Assembly: GCF_039534165.1 (NCBI RefSeq)
Contig: NZ_BAAAUX010000004.1
Span: forward strand, 1-64,000
Length of the DNA: 64,000 nt
Reading direction: 5' to 3'
From: Saccharopolyspora_D taberi
GTDB lineage: Bacteria; Actinomycetota; Actinomycetes; Mycobacteriales; Pseudonocardiaceae
The position numbers and the translations under genes are program-made. Under the pieces are notes generated by a model, which saw nothing but the letters and a program-made list of their open reading frames with translations, was not told where the DNA came from and ran no database searches. Positions 50,952 through 60,190 of the stretch are shown one piece after another (within the stretch, counting starts at the first letter, position 1; every line of letters starts with the position of its first letter).

Positions 50952-51542
50952 GTGAAACGGAACGGCTTGACCCCGCGCCGGCTGGCGGTCTCGTGCGCGG
51001 TCGCGGGCGCGCTGACCTGCTCGGCCGCACCGGCCTCCGCCACGGCCATCCCCTTCGGGGACCTCGAAATCCGCATGCAGGAGCAGGAGAAGAGCAACTG
51101 GTGCTGGGACGCCAGCGGTAACACGATCGCCGATTTCTGGGGGCATCAGCTGACCCAGACGGAGTTCTGCCAGATCGCGCACAACGAATCGGGCGACGAC
51201 TGCGCCAACGAACAGGGCTATCTCAGCGACCAGCAGCGGGTGTTCCGGTACCTGGGCTTCTCCAGCGCGGGCACCTACAACGACTGGGGCGAGACGCTCG
51301 ACTACGGCGCCGTGAAGCAGGAGATCGACGCGGGCCAGCCGATCGGCACCCGCATCCTGTGGACCTCCGGCGGCGGCCACATGCACGTGATCTACGGCTA
51401 CGACGACGCAGGCGGGCGGACCACGGTCTCCTACGGCGACCCGTTGCAGGGCGCCGAACGCTACAACTCGATGGACCACGACGCCTACCTGTCGAACGGC
51501 GAGTTCTCCTGGACCCACACCGTCTACGGAATCAGGGGGTGA
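50952..51542 (+). CDS. Secreted papain-like cysteine protease (C39/AvrRpt2 type)
   Basis: A 196-residue precursor: signal peptide (RRLAVSCAVAGALTCSAAPASA), then EQEKSNWCWDASGNTIADFWG, the QxxxNWCW block that holds the catalytic Cys, the His in GGHMHVIYGYDD and an Asp in VSYGDPLQG. Such short bacterial papain-like proteases are peptidases or effectors. GTG start with GAAGGAG. The stop overlaps a GTG at 51539 and the partner gene starts 6 bp later, so they form a unit. Confidence 0.82.
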   Translation: MKRNGLTPRRLAVSCAVAGALTCSAAPASATAIPFGDLEIRMQEQEKSNWCWDASGNTIADFWGHQLTQTEFCQIAHNESGDDCANEQGYLSDQQRVFRYLGFSSAGTYNDWGETLDYGAVKQEIDAGQPIGTRILWTSGGGHMHVIYGYDDAGGRTTVSYGDPLQGAERYNSMDHDAYLSNGEFSWTHTVYGIRG

Positions 51543-51547
51543 CCGCG

Positions 51548-52297
51548 ATGAGGAGGAAGCTGTTGTTCCACAGCGTGATCGTGGCTTTCGGGGCGATCCT
51601 GGCCGGCGCCTACCCGGCCGCCGCGACTCCGTCCGAGCCTCCCAGCGCGGAGGACTTCGCGGCCATCGGCGAACAGTTGCGCAGCGAGACCACTGTGGAC
51701 AGACTGGCTGGAACGGTGTTCCCGCACAGCCCGGAAGTCGCGCCGGAGGTGGCCAAGCGGAACGCGCGCGTGGACGCCGGCACCCTGATCCCGGTGTACG
51801 TCCCCACCGCGGACTTCGTCGCGGGCAGATCCGGTGCGCCGACGCGGCTCGCCTACGTCGCGGCCCCGGCGACGACCGGCAACGGCTCGATCGCCACCGT
51901 GTGGCTGCACCGCGACGGTGGCAGCTGGTCGGTCTACAACGTCGCCTCCGGCGACCTGGAGAGCCGGTACGCCGCCGAGGCGGGCGGCGGCCAGCTGCTG
52001 CACGAACCGCAGGTCGGCGCCTGGTACTCGGTCAACGGCGACCGGGTCACCGTGCTCGACGGCGCCTCGATCGGGGTGGCCGAGGGCACGGCGATGACCG
52101 TCGCCGAGTACCGCGCGGCGCTGCACGACCGCTACGGCGACAAGCTGCCCGGCTCGGACTACGCCCGCTCCGGGGCCGCCGGTGGCTACGGCGGGCACAG
52201 CTGGTCGTTACCCCCGGTACTGCCGGCCGCCGCCGTCGTGCTCGCCCTGGGCGGTGCGATCGCCCTGCCGCTGATCCGCAGGAGCACCCGGCGTTGA
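51548..52297 (+). CDS. Secreted membrane-anchored partner of the cysteine protease
   Basis: A 249-residue protein: signal peptide (KLLFHSVIVAFGAILAGA), an exported domain of ~170 residues (PVYVPTADFVAG, LAYVAAPATTGNGSIATVWLHR in outline, RDGGSWSVYNVASGD), and a C-terminal transmembrane helix (VLPAAAVVLALGGAIALPL) with basic tail (RRSTRR). Family unknown. The coupled position after the protease suggests an inhibitor, a chaperone or a cell-surface tether. CACTGTGGAC occurs at 51691. Confidence 0.75.
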   Translation: MRRKLLFHSVIVAFGAILAGAYPAAATPSEPPSAEDFAAIGEQLRSETTVDRLAGTVFPHSPEVAPEVAKRNARVDAGTLIPVYVPTADFVAGRSGAPTRLAYVAAPATTGNGSIATVWLHRDGGSWSVYNVASGDLESRYAAEAGGGQLLHEPQVGAWYSVNGDRVTVLDGASIGVAEGTAMTVAEYRAALHDRYGDKLPGSDYARSGAAGGYGGHSWSLPPVLPAAAVVLALGGAIALPLIRRSTRR

Positions 52298-52305
52298 TCC
52301 CGCGT

Positions 52306-52347
52306 CGCCCTGGTCCGCTTGCCCCCAACGCGGGCCAGGGCGATTTT
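52306..52347 (+). terminator. Terminator of the cysteine-protease operon
   Basis: A 13-bp stem CGCCCTGGTCCGC / GCGGGCCAGGGCG (one G-T pair) with an 11-nt loop, followed by ATTTT, 8 nt after the stop. Confidence 0.8.
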
Positions 52348-52522
52348 CCGCTGCCACGAGCGGAAAAGCAGTTGCCGCGCCTTCCCCCCAGGAAGCGCGA
52401 TCGCGTCCACCCACCGCGGTCGGATCCCGTCACCGCAGCGGCGCTCTACCCGGGTGTGCCGAGGGTCCGCCGCCACCGCCGTCGCCTGCGGCACCACGTG
52501 CTCGAACCCGGGGAGCGACCGC

Positions 52523-55300
52523 TCAGGTGTGCTGCCCGCTGCCGCCCTTGAGCAGCTTGCGGGTGAGTTCGACCCGGCTGGCCACCGACAGCTTGGCGAA
52601 GCTGTGCCGCAGGTGACTGTCCACAGTGTGCGGTGACAGGTTCAGCTTGAGCGCGATCGCCCGGTTGGTCAGCCCTTCGACGACCAGCCGAACCACCCTG
52701 GTCTCCGAGCGGGTCAGCCGCTGCCACTCAGCGGAGGTGTGCTCCCGCAAGGGCTCGTCGGCAACGCCGGCGCTCCGCCCCGGTAGAGCGCTCTCCGCGC
52801 GGGCCTCCAGCCGCGCGGCCCCGCTGCTGCGGTAGAGATCGCGAGCTTCCTCCAGCAGCGCCACCCGGCTCGACCCGGTCTCGACCCGCCCCAGGTCCTC
52901 CAGCGCCTCGGCCCGCAGCAGCGGACGCGGGCTGGCGCGCAGCCGCTGCACCGCCTGGCGAAGCAGGCTCGGGTCGCCGCGCAGCAGGCCCTCGGCCTGC
53001 AACGCCGCACCGAGCAGCGACGACGACTGCGGGTTCAGGTCGGCGACCTCGCGCGCGGTCCGCATCACCGCCCGCGCCTTCCGGTGCTTTCCCAGCCGCA
53101 TTCCCAGCCGGACGCTCCACACCGCGAATCCCGGGTCGTGCAACAGCAGACCGCGCCGCTTCGGCAACTCCGCCCAAATCCGCTCCACTGTCTCCAGCGC
53201 CACGTCCGGACGGTCCCTGGCCTCGAACAACTGCGCCAGGGACCACGCCAGGACGTCGACGTGATCGCATTCCTCGGTGGCCACGAGCTGGTCCGCCCGG
53301 TTCAGGTGGGCCGCCGCGTCGCCCATCCGACCCTCGTGCAGCGCGAGCTCCCCGAGCAGCGCCAGCAGGTGCACCATCGGCGCCACCACGTTCGCCTGCT
53401 CGGCCAGCTCCAGGCCCTTGAGCGCCCGGTGGTGCGACTCGGCGAGCCTGCCGCTGGCGCGGGACAGCTCGGCCCGGCAGAGCTGGTAGTAGGGCTGCGA
53501 CCAGCGGGTGCCCATCCGGTTGGCCTCCCGGATCCCCCGGTCGCAGAACGAGGCCGCCTCGCCGAACCGGTCCGCGGCCACCATCGTCCGGCACACCCAC
53601 AGCCGCGCGTGCCGGTGCAGGGCCTCGCCGCGCAGGGTGTCGGCGATGCTCACCGCTTCCAGGCCCAGCCGCATGCCGCGGTCGATCCGGCCGCGCAGCC
53701 GCTCCACCACTCCCTGAGCCGCGGTCCCGCACGCGCGAGCCGCGCCCGAGCCACCCCGCGTGCTGTGCTCCACGGCGCCGATCGCGTGCTGCTCGGCGGC
53801 GTCCAGGTCGTCGGACGAGATCAGCGCCCACGACCGGATCGCCATCAGGTCAGCGCGCTGGGATTCCGAGAGGTTCGGCTTCCGCAGCGCGCGGGCGGTG
53901 TACTCGAGGACGCTGCCGTTGCGGCCGGTCACGTACAGGGCCTCCGAAAGACCCAGCAGCAGCGCCGCTTCCTCCTCGTCGTTGAGCTGGTGCAGCAGCC
54001 TGCGCTCGGCGATCTCGGTGGCGTCGGCGATCCGGCCCGCGGTGGCCAGCAACCGCACCGCCTCGGCGACCAGCGAGGCAGGCGACTCGTCGTCGCCCAG
54101 CACGTCCAGCATCCGCAGGATCATGTCCGCGGCCGTGTTCGGCGACATCGGGGCGACCTGCTCGACGGCCTCCCGCAGCGTCCGGACCGCCTCGTCGGAA
54201 CTCACCTGACCGCTGCGGATCAGGTGCTCGGTGGTCTCCACCGGCGAGCAGCCCGCCTCCTTCAGCACGGTCGCGGCCTGCCGGTGCAGCCCGGACCGCA
54301 CCGGCCCCTGCAGTCGCTTGTAGAGCGCCTGCCGGAGCAGGTCGTGCCGGAAGGCCAGCGCCGGTCCCTCCTCGACCAGGATCGAGGTCTCGATCGCCTC
54401 CACCACGCGGGGAATCAGCTCGGAGACGTCTATTCCGGACAGCATCGACAACTCCTGGACGGTGAACGGCCGCCCGAGCACCGACGCGATGGACAGCAGC
54501 CAGCGCGTCTGCCCGCACACGCACCGCAGGTGCTGCTCGACGGCGTCGGCGAAACCGCTCGGCAGGTCCCCCGCGACGACGGTGGCCTTGCCGTCGACCA
54601 TCCGCACGTGGCCGTCCTTGCGCAGCGTCGTGAGCAACTCCTCCAGCAGGAACGGGTTGCCCGCGCATTCCCTTGCCATGCGGACGATTTCCGGCCCCGG
54701 CTCGGTCCCCAGCAGTTCGGTGCACATCCGGAGGGTGTCGGCGTCGTCCAGCGGACCCACGCGCTGCAGCCGCGCCCCGTCCCGCAGGAGCTGGGCCAGA
54801 CTGCGGGAGACGTAGCTGTGCGTGTCCGTCGGCCGCTTGCTGAACAGGAAGAGCACCGGGCACTGGTGAGTGGAGATGGGAACGAGGTTGCGCAGTACCA
54901 GCAACGTCATTTCGTCGGCCCAGTGCACGTCCTCCAAGGACAGCACCACCGGGCCGCCGGAAGCCCACTCCTCCACGCAGGACTCCAGCGCGCGGACCAG
55001 CAGCAACGGGTTGGATTCGGGCACCGACGAACGTAGAACGGATTCCGCTCCGGGTATTTCCGCCAACAGTTTCTGCAATCCCGCCAGGGGCAGCAACCGG
55101 TCCAACTCGGTCGCTTTGCCCGACGCCACCGAAACACCCGCCGCACGTGCCTGGTCGAGTGCGACGTCGATCATCGTGCTCTTGCCGATACCTGGCTCCC
55201 CCTCTAAAATTATGCAACCTCCGGTGCCCGCTCGTACTCCTTCCAGCGCGGCCTGCAGTTCGGCCATGCACGAGTCGCGGCCTATCAGATGGAAAACCAT
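52523..55300 (-). CDS. LAL-type LuxR-family regulator, probable cluster regulator
   Basis: A 925-residue LAL: Walker A GEPGIGKST (34-42), Walker B VVLSLEDVHWADE, a TPR-rich middle, and the LuxR HTH at the end (LTRSETRVVRLVVEGLTNRA, SPHTVDSHLRHSFAKL). ATG at 55300 with GGGAGGATCG. It faces the ligase-methyltransferase genes across a ~750-bp gap and is the best candidate for their pathway-specific activator. It carries CACTGTGGAC inside the recognition-helix codons (TVDS). Confidence 0.88.
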   Translation of the reverse strand: MVFHLIGRDSCMAELQAALEGVRAGTGGCIILEGEPGIGKSTMIDVALDQARAAGVSVASGKATELDRLLPLAGLQKLLAEIPGAESVLRSSVPESNPLLLVRALESCVEEWASGGPVVLSLEDVHWADEMTLLVLRNLVPISTHQCPVLFLFSKRPTDTHSYVSRSLAQLLRDGARLQRVGPLDDADTLRMCTELLGTEPGPEIVRMARECAGNPFLLEELLTTLRKDGHVRMVDGKATVVAGDLPSGFADAVEQHLRCVCGQTRWLLSIASVLGRPFTVQELSMLSGIDVSELIPRVVEAIETSILVEEGPALAFRHDLLRQALYKRLQGPVRSGLHRQAATVLKEAGCSPVETTEHLIRSGQVSSDEAVRTLREAVEQVAPMSPNTAADMILRMLDVLGDDESPASLVAEAVRLLATAGRIADATEIAERRLLHQLNDEEEAALLLGLSEALYVTGRNGSVLEYTARALRKPNLSESQRADLMAIRSWALISSDDLDAAEQHAIGAVEHSTRGGSGAARACGTAAQGVVERLRGRIDRGMRLGLEAVSIADTLRGEALHRHARLWVCRTMVAADRFGEAASFCDRGIREANRMGTRWSQPYYQLCRAELSRASGRLAESHHRALKGLELAEQANVVAPMVHLLALLGELALHEGRMGDAAAHLNRADQLVATEECDHVDVLAWSLAQLFEARDRPDVALETVERIWAELPKRRGLLLHDPGFAVWSVRLGMRLGKHRKARAVMRTAREVADLNPQSSSLLGAALQAEGLLRGDPSLLRQAVQRLRASPRPLLRAEALEDLGRVETGSSRVALLEEARDLYRSSGAARLEARAESALPGRSAGVADEPLREHTSAEWQRLTRSETRVVRLVVEGLTNRAIALKLNLSPHTVDSHLRHSFAKLSVASRVELTRKLLKGGSGQHT

Positions 55301-56047
55301 CGATCCTCCCAGCAAGCACAGTACGCAAAGCACACAGCGCGTACCCGGACTTAGTCATCTTGCTACCGGGAAGACAACAGGCCACACCACCGTTCGTGTG
55401 TTCGTTCGGCCGTTCGTGTGTTTACTCGCCGAAATCAGAAGTCCGGGCACAGCGCCGATACCACTGTTAACCGTACAGCCCCGGAAGTGTCATGGCCCGG
55501 CCGACGAAGTGTCGATGGGCGTTCGCGCCCGGCGAACCCGCTGGCCACGGCGTTGGCAGCGGGTCAACGGGTAAACCCGAAGTATTCGGTTCCCATTCAA
55601 CACCCGGAGAACTGCTCAATTGAGCGACGCCGGAATTATGCCGATGCTCATACCGCACACCGCGGGCGGTGGCGCAGCGCAGCGCGTATAGTGTCGCGAT
55701 TACCGGCAGCCCGGGTGAGTCCCGGATCGCAGGATACACACGCCCGAGCGCCGAATTCAATACGACCGGATGCCGAACCGCGTCCGCCGGATGCCGGTCC
55801 GGAACGGCATGCGGGTCCGCGTGGAATAATCCGCTTGAACCAAACGGACCAAACGCGGCCGAAGCAGCGCCGAGCCGTTCCCCATATATCCGCGAAGCAA
55901 TGATTAACGCCACATCACGACATCATTTAACGCAGGGTAGCCACCGCGACGGGCCGGCACCCACGATCACGCAAACACGTGATGGCCTGCCGGGGCGTAT
56001 CCGGCCAGGGTAACGAGCGGATCCGGACTTCGGTGGAGTGGAGTGTC
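55301..56047. other. Long intergenic region with regulatory repeats
   Basis: 747 bp, noticeably lower GC than flanking genes. No gene recognised, although a 161-codon frame (55418-55903) is open. Signals: direct repeat CGTTCGTGTGTT at 55391 and 55411 (period 20), about 90-120 bp before the LAL start, and a 12-bp palindrome GCTCAATTGAGC (55614-55625). It separates regulator and biosynthetic genes and must hold both promoters. Confidence 0.5.
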
Positions 56048-57751
56048 ATGCGCATGAATACCTTCAACACCATCAGAGCCACCGCCGCGACTTCCCTGCC
56101 CGACCGGCTGCGCCTGCTGGCCGATCGCCGCCTCGGCGCGGGGAACTTCCTGGACAAGGTGCGCGCCGTGGCCAAGCACCCGGACGAGCCCTTCCTGTGG
56201 TTGCCGGGCACCGTGCGGGGAAAGTCGCAGATCGAACGGCTCAGCCTGGAAGACCTCATCCGCATCCGCAACGCCCACGCCGCGTGGTACCACGCGGCGG
56301 GCGTCGGCAAGGGCGACCCGGTCGGCGTGTACCTCGGTGACGGCATCGCCCCCCTGCTGCAGTTCCTGGCGCTGAGCTCGCTGGGAGCCATCCCGGCGCT
56401 GATCAACGAGCGGATGCCCCCGGAGATCGCCGCCGAGTACCTGGGCCGGGTCGGCGCGGTCGGGCTCACCTCGGACCGGGCCGGGCTGGAGGCCGTCCGC
56501 GCGGCAGGCGGCACGGCCCGCCTCCGGTTCACTGTGGACACTTCGGAACTGCCCGCGCTGACCGAGCGCACCGGCCCGCTGCCCGCGGCGTTCCCCTACC
56601 AGCACGCCGACGAGGACCTGGTCATGCTCTGCCACACCTCGGGCACGACCGGCGCGCCGAAGGCGGCGACCTTCGCGCACAAGCAGTTCTTCATCGGCAA
56701 GCGGTCCCGGCTGGTCAAGTTCCCGCCCGCGCGCCGGAACCGGATGCTGTCGGCGCTGCCGCAGACCCACTCGGCGGGCATCAGCTACCTGATGACCGCG
56801 ATCCTGCTGGGCATGCCCACCTACGTCATGAACGACACCTCGGGCAAGGCGGTGCGCGAGGCGATGGCCTTCTTCCGGCCGACCATCGTCACCGGCTTCC
56901 CGCAGACCTACAGCGAACTCGCCACGCTGGAGCCCGACACCAAGGGCAGCAGCGAGGTGCACACCTGGATCAACACCGGTGACTCGGCGCACGAGGCACA
57001 CATCCGCCCGCTGATCCAGCAGGGGCGGCGGCCGGGCCTGTGGGGGTCGCGCCCCGGCTCCCGGTTCATCGACGGGCTGGGTTCCTCCGAGATGGGCATG
57101 GCGCTGTTCCGCAAGGTCAGCGAGCCGGAGACGGTGAACTACGGCCGCTGCGTCGGAAAGCCCGTGGAGGTCGTGACCCGCGCCGCGGTCTTCGACGACG
57201 AGGGGCGCGAGCTCGGCCCGGGCAACCCCGGACGGCTCGGCGTGCACACCCCGACGGTCACGCCCGGGTACTGGAACAACACCGGCCAGACCACTCGTTC
57301 CTCGCTCTACGGCTACTGGCTGACCGGCGACGTCGTCTACCGGGACGCGCAGGGCCGCTTCTACCACCTCGACCGGGTGCCCGACGTCATCCACACCGCC
57401 ACCGGCCCGGTCTACAGCCTGCCCGTGGAGGAGGCGATCCTCGCCAACGTGCCGATCGTGCAGGACTGCGCGGTCGTCGCCGTGACCGACCCGGACTCGC
57501 CGGAGCACTCGGTGCCCTTCGCCAGCGTCCGCCTGGACCCGGCCAAGCCCGAACCGGAAGACCCGAAGGCGCTGATCAACGCCGCGCTCAGCCAGAACGG
57601 GCTCGCGACGGTCAACGGTGTCGTGGTGGCGCGCACCGCGGCCGACTTCCCCACCGGGGCGACCGGGAAGGTGCTCAAGCGCGCCCTGCGGGAGCGGTTC
57701 GCCAACGCCCTGACCGACGCGAACCTGCCCACCGAGAACTCCACGCGATGA
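56048..57751 (+). CDS. Class I adenylate-forming ligase (acyl/aryl-CoA synthetase)
   Basis: A 567-residue ligase: ATP loop HTSGTTGAPKAATFAHK, DGLGSSEMGM (A5), YWLTGDVVYRDAQGRF (A7/A8) and C-terminal PTGATGKVLKRALRE with the catalytic lysine. N-terminal residues 1-60 are normal for CoA ligases. The substrate-pocket residues do not let me name the acid; aromatic acids are common in such clusters. ATG at 56048 with GGAG; the open frame begins earlier. It is followed by the methyltransferase with an ATGA overlap option. Confidence 0.85.
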   Translation: MRMNTFNTIRATAATSLPDRLRLLADRRLGAGNFLDKVRAVAKHPDEPFLWLPGTVRGKSQIERLSLEDLIRIRNAHAAWYHAAGVGKGDPVGVYLGDGIAPLLQFLALSSLGAIPALINERMPPEIAAEYLGRVGAVGLTSDRAGLEAVRAAGGTARLRFTVDTSELPALTERTGPLPAAFPYQHADEDLVMLCHTSGTTGAPKAATFAHKQFFIGKRSRLVKFPPARRNRMLSALPQTHSAGISYLMTAILLGMPTYVMNDTSGKAVREAMAFFRPTIVTGFPQTYSELATLEPDTKGSSEVHTWINTGDSAHEAHIRPLIQQGRRPGLWGSRPGSRFIDGLGSSEMGMALFRKVSEPETVNYGRCVGKPVEVVTRAAVFDDEGRELGPGNPGRLGVHTPTVTPGYWNNTGQTTRSSLYGYWLTGDVVYRDAQGRFYHLDRVPDVIHTATGPVYSLPVEEAILANVPIVQDCAVVAVTDPDSPEHSVPFASVRLDPAKPEPEDPKALINAALSQNGLATVNGVVVARTAADFPTGATGKVLKRALRERFANALTDANLPTENSTR

Positions 57752-57780
57752 ACGACAAGCACGACACCGGAAGGAACACG

Positions 57781-58854
57781 ATGTCCGACAACGCCCCGCT
57801 CGTGTCCACGACCGACCAGGAAGTGCTGCCGCAGCTCGGTTCGGCGCGCGAGGTCTCCCCGCACACCCGGATGTACGAGTTGCTCTACAGCTCGCTGGTC
57901 AGCAGGTTGCTGATCACCGCGGCCGAGCTCGGCATCGCGGACCACCTGGTGGACGGCGAACGCGACGTCGAGGACCTGGCCCAGCGCACCGAGTCGCACG
58001 GCCCCTCGCTCTACCGCGCGCTGCGGGCGCTGGCCAGCGTCGGCGTGTTCACCGAGGTGCGCCCGCGCGTGTTCGGCCTGACGCCGCTGGCCGAAACGCT
58101 GCGCAGCGACAGCGAGGGCTCGATGCGCGACCTCGCGAGGTACGTCGGCCTGCCGGAGCGGCAGGCCGCCTTCGCCGCGCTCACCCACAGCGTGCGCACC
58201 GGCAAGCCCTCGTTCGACCACGTGCACGGCACCGACTGGTGGAGCTACTTCCAGGCCCACCCCGAGCTGGCGGCGCTGTTCAACGGGGCCATGGGCAACA
58301 TGGCCAAGATGGTCAACGGCGCCACCCTGGACGCCGTCGACCTCTCCGACGTCCGGCACCTGGTCGACGTCGGCGGCGGGCGCGGCTACCTGGTCAGCAA
58401 GCTGCTGGAGCGGTACCCGGAGATGACCGCCGTGGTGTACGACCTGCCCCGCGTGGTCCCCGAGGCCGAGCAGGTGCTGCGGGAGGCCGGGGTCGCCGAC
58501 CGCGCCCGGGCCGAGGGCGGTAACTTCCTGGAATGGGTGCCCGAAGGTGGCGACCTGTACGTGCTGTCGTGGACCATCCACGACTGGAACGACGACGACA
58601 CCGTGCGCATCCTCAGCAACATCCGCCGGTCGATGACCGACGACAGCAGGCTCATCATCATCGACGAGGTGCCGCCCGCGGGCGACGCACCGCACTTCGG
58701 CAAGTTCGAGGACATCGTCATGCTCTCCCTGCTGCGCGGGCACATCCGCACCCGCGAGGAGTTCCTGCCGCTGTTCGAGAAGGCCGGCCTGCGGTTGCGG
58801 GAAGTGCGTTCCACCTCCGCGCCCACCAGCGTCATCGTCGTCGTTCCCGCGTGA
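57781..58854 (+). CDS. O-methyltransferase, AOMT family (1)
   Basis: A 357-residue SAM-dependent O-methyltransferase with an N-terminal dimerisation/winged-helix region (SRLLITAAELGIADHL, LYRALRALASVGVF). SAM motif is LVDVGGGRGYLV, and the catalytic His is in SWTIHDWNDDD. Substrates in this family are phenolic or enolic hydroxyls of polyketides and aromatics. ATG at 57781 has GGAAGGAAC; ATG at 57748 overlapping the ligase stop would add 11 residues. The gene follows the ligase closely, so both are one operon. Confidence 0.88.
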   Translation: MSDNAPLVSTTDQEVLPQLGSAREVSPHTRMYELLYSSLVSRLLITAAELGIADHLVDGERDVEDLAQRTESHGPSLYRALRALASVGVFTEVRPRVFGLTPLAETLRSDSEGSMRDLARYVGLPERQAAFAALTHSVRTGKPSFDHVHGTDWWSYFQAHPELAALFNGAMGNMAKMVNGATLDAVDLSDVRHLVDVGGGRGYLVSKLLERYPEMTAVVYDLPRVVPEAEQVLREAGVADRARAEGGNFLEWVPEGGDLYVLSWTIHDWNDDDTVRILSNIRRSMTDDSRLIIIDEVPPAGDAPHFGKFEDIVMLSLLRGHIRTREEFLPLFEKAGLRLREVRSTSAPTSVIVVVPA

Positions 58855-58905
58855 TCCGGGTGTCCGCGCCGGTTCACTGATCTTCGCGAGCACGAAGGAG
58901 AAAAC

Positions 58906-59928
58906 ATGACCGCCCTGCCATCACCGCTGCCGCTGATGCAGCTCGCCACCGGCTTCTGGTCGTTCAAGACCCTCGCCGCGGCGCACGAGCTCGACGTGTT
59001 CGGCCGGCTGTCCGGCACCAACGGCGTGACCGTCGAGGAGTTCGCGACCCAGTGGGGTCTCGCGCAGCGGCCCGCGGACGCGCTGCTGACCGGCCTGGCC
59101 TCGCTGGGCCTGCTGGACAAGAAGGACGGCCGTTACGTCAACAGCGAGCTCAGCGAGACCTACCTGGTTCCCGGCTCCGCCAACGACTTCAGCGGCCTGG
59201 TCACCATGTTCGACCGCAGGCTCTACGCGGGCTGGGACGAGCTGGTGCGGGCGCTGAAGACGAACAAGCCCACCACCTGGGACCCCGACGTCGACGCCAC
59301 GCTCTACGACGCCGCCGACCCGGCGATCATGTCGCTGTTCTGGGGCGCGATGCACTCGATGTCCCGGCTCACCGCCAGGAGCCTCGGCGAGGCCGTGGAC
59401 CTGAGCCGCTTCCGCTCCCTGCTCGACATCGGCGGCGGTTCGGGTGCGTTCGACATCGAGCTGTGCAAGCAGTACCCGTCGCTGCGGGCGAACGTCTACG
59501 ACATGAAGTTCGTGACCGAGATCGCCGCGCGCAACATCGAGCAGGAGCAGCTGTCGGACCGGATCGGCGTCACCGGCGGGGACTTCTTCGTCGACGAGAC
59601 CTACCCGGCCGGCTCGGACCTGCACCTGTACTCGATGATCATGCACGACTGGGTGCCGGAGAAGAACAAGGCGCTGCTGCGCAAGTCCTTCGACGCGCTG
59701 CCCTCCGGCGGCATGGTGGTCATCTGCGAGCTGGTCATCGACGACGACAAGACCGGCCCGCCCGCGGCGGCGCTGATGAGCCTGAACAAGCTGGTCGAGA
59801 CCGAGGGCATGAACTACACCGCGAGCGAGTACTTCGACTGGCTGGGCGGGATCGGGTTCACCGGCCTGGAGGTCGTCCCGTTCGAGTCGCCCGGCGCCAA
59901 CGCCGCGGTGCTCGCCCGCAAGCCCTGA
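58906..59928 (+). CDS. O-methyltransferase-like protein, AOMT family (2)
   Basis: A 340-residue methyltransferase of the same fold: N-terminal winged-helix (FWSFKTLAAAHELDVFGRL), SAM motif SLLDIGGGSGAFD, catalytic-type YSMIMHDWVPEKN and a C-terminal region with MNYTASEYFDWL. It differs clearly from its neighbour, so it is not a recent duplicate. Two methyltransferases suggest a multiply methylated product. 51 bp after the first, with GAAGGAG before the ATG. A 13-bp hairpin terminates the operon. Confidence 0.86.
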   Translation: MTALPSPLPLMQLATGFWSFKTLAAAHELDVFGRLSGTNGVTVEEFATQWGLAQRPADALLTGLASLGLLDKKDGRYVNSELSETYLVPGSANDFSGLVTMFDRRLYAGWDELVRALKTNKPTTWDPDVDATLYDAADPAIMSLFWGAMHSMSRLTARSLGEAVDLSRFRSLLDIGGGSGAFDIELCKQYPSLRANVYDMKFVTEIAARNIEQEQLSDRIGVTGGDFFVDETYPAGSDLHLYSMIMHDWVPEKNKALLRKSFDALPSGGMVVICELVIDDDKTGPPAAALMSLNKLVETEGMNYTASEYFDWLGGIGFTGLEVVPFESPGANAAVLARKP

Positions 59929-59945
59929 TCCGGCTTCCCCGCGGG

Positions 59946-59993
59946 CAGAACGGCCGCGCACCGTGCGAACTCCGCGCGGTCGCGGCCGTTCTG
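59946..59993 (+). terminator. Operon terminator after the methyltransferases
   Basis: A perfect 13-bp stem CAGAACGGCCGCG / CGCGGCCGTTCTG with a 22-nt loop, beginning 17 nt past the stop. The remaining gap to 60190 shows no gene. Confidence 0.7.
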
Positions 59994-60190
59994 CTGTTCG
60001 GCGCAACGCTTTTCCCGCACCGGCACGGGGTCGCCGGCCGGACGCGGCTCGGCTGCGCCCGGCCCGTGCGCGTACCTCCACATCGGACTGTGGAAGCGCT
60101 CCTGTTGCCGGACAGGGGAAAGCGGCACTGGGACTGCCGCCTGTCCCAGTGCCGCGTGGTAACGGTGATTCGGTTGTCGAGGGCCGAGCC

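Noticed and set aside
55418..55903. 161-codon ORF in the gap before the ligase gene
   Set aside because: No recognisable domain, no convincing RBS and biased Arg/Pro/His composition; kept as intergenic.
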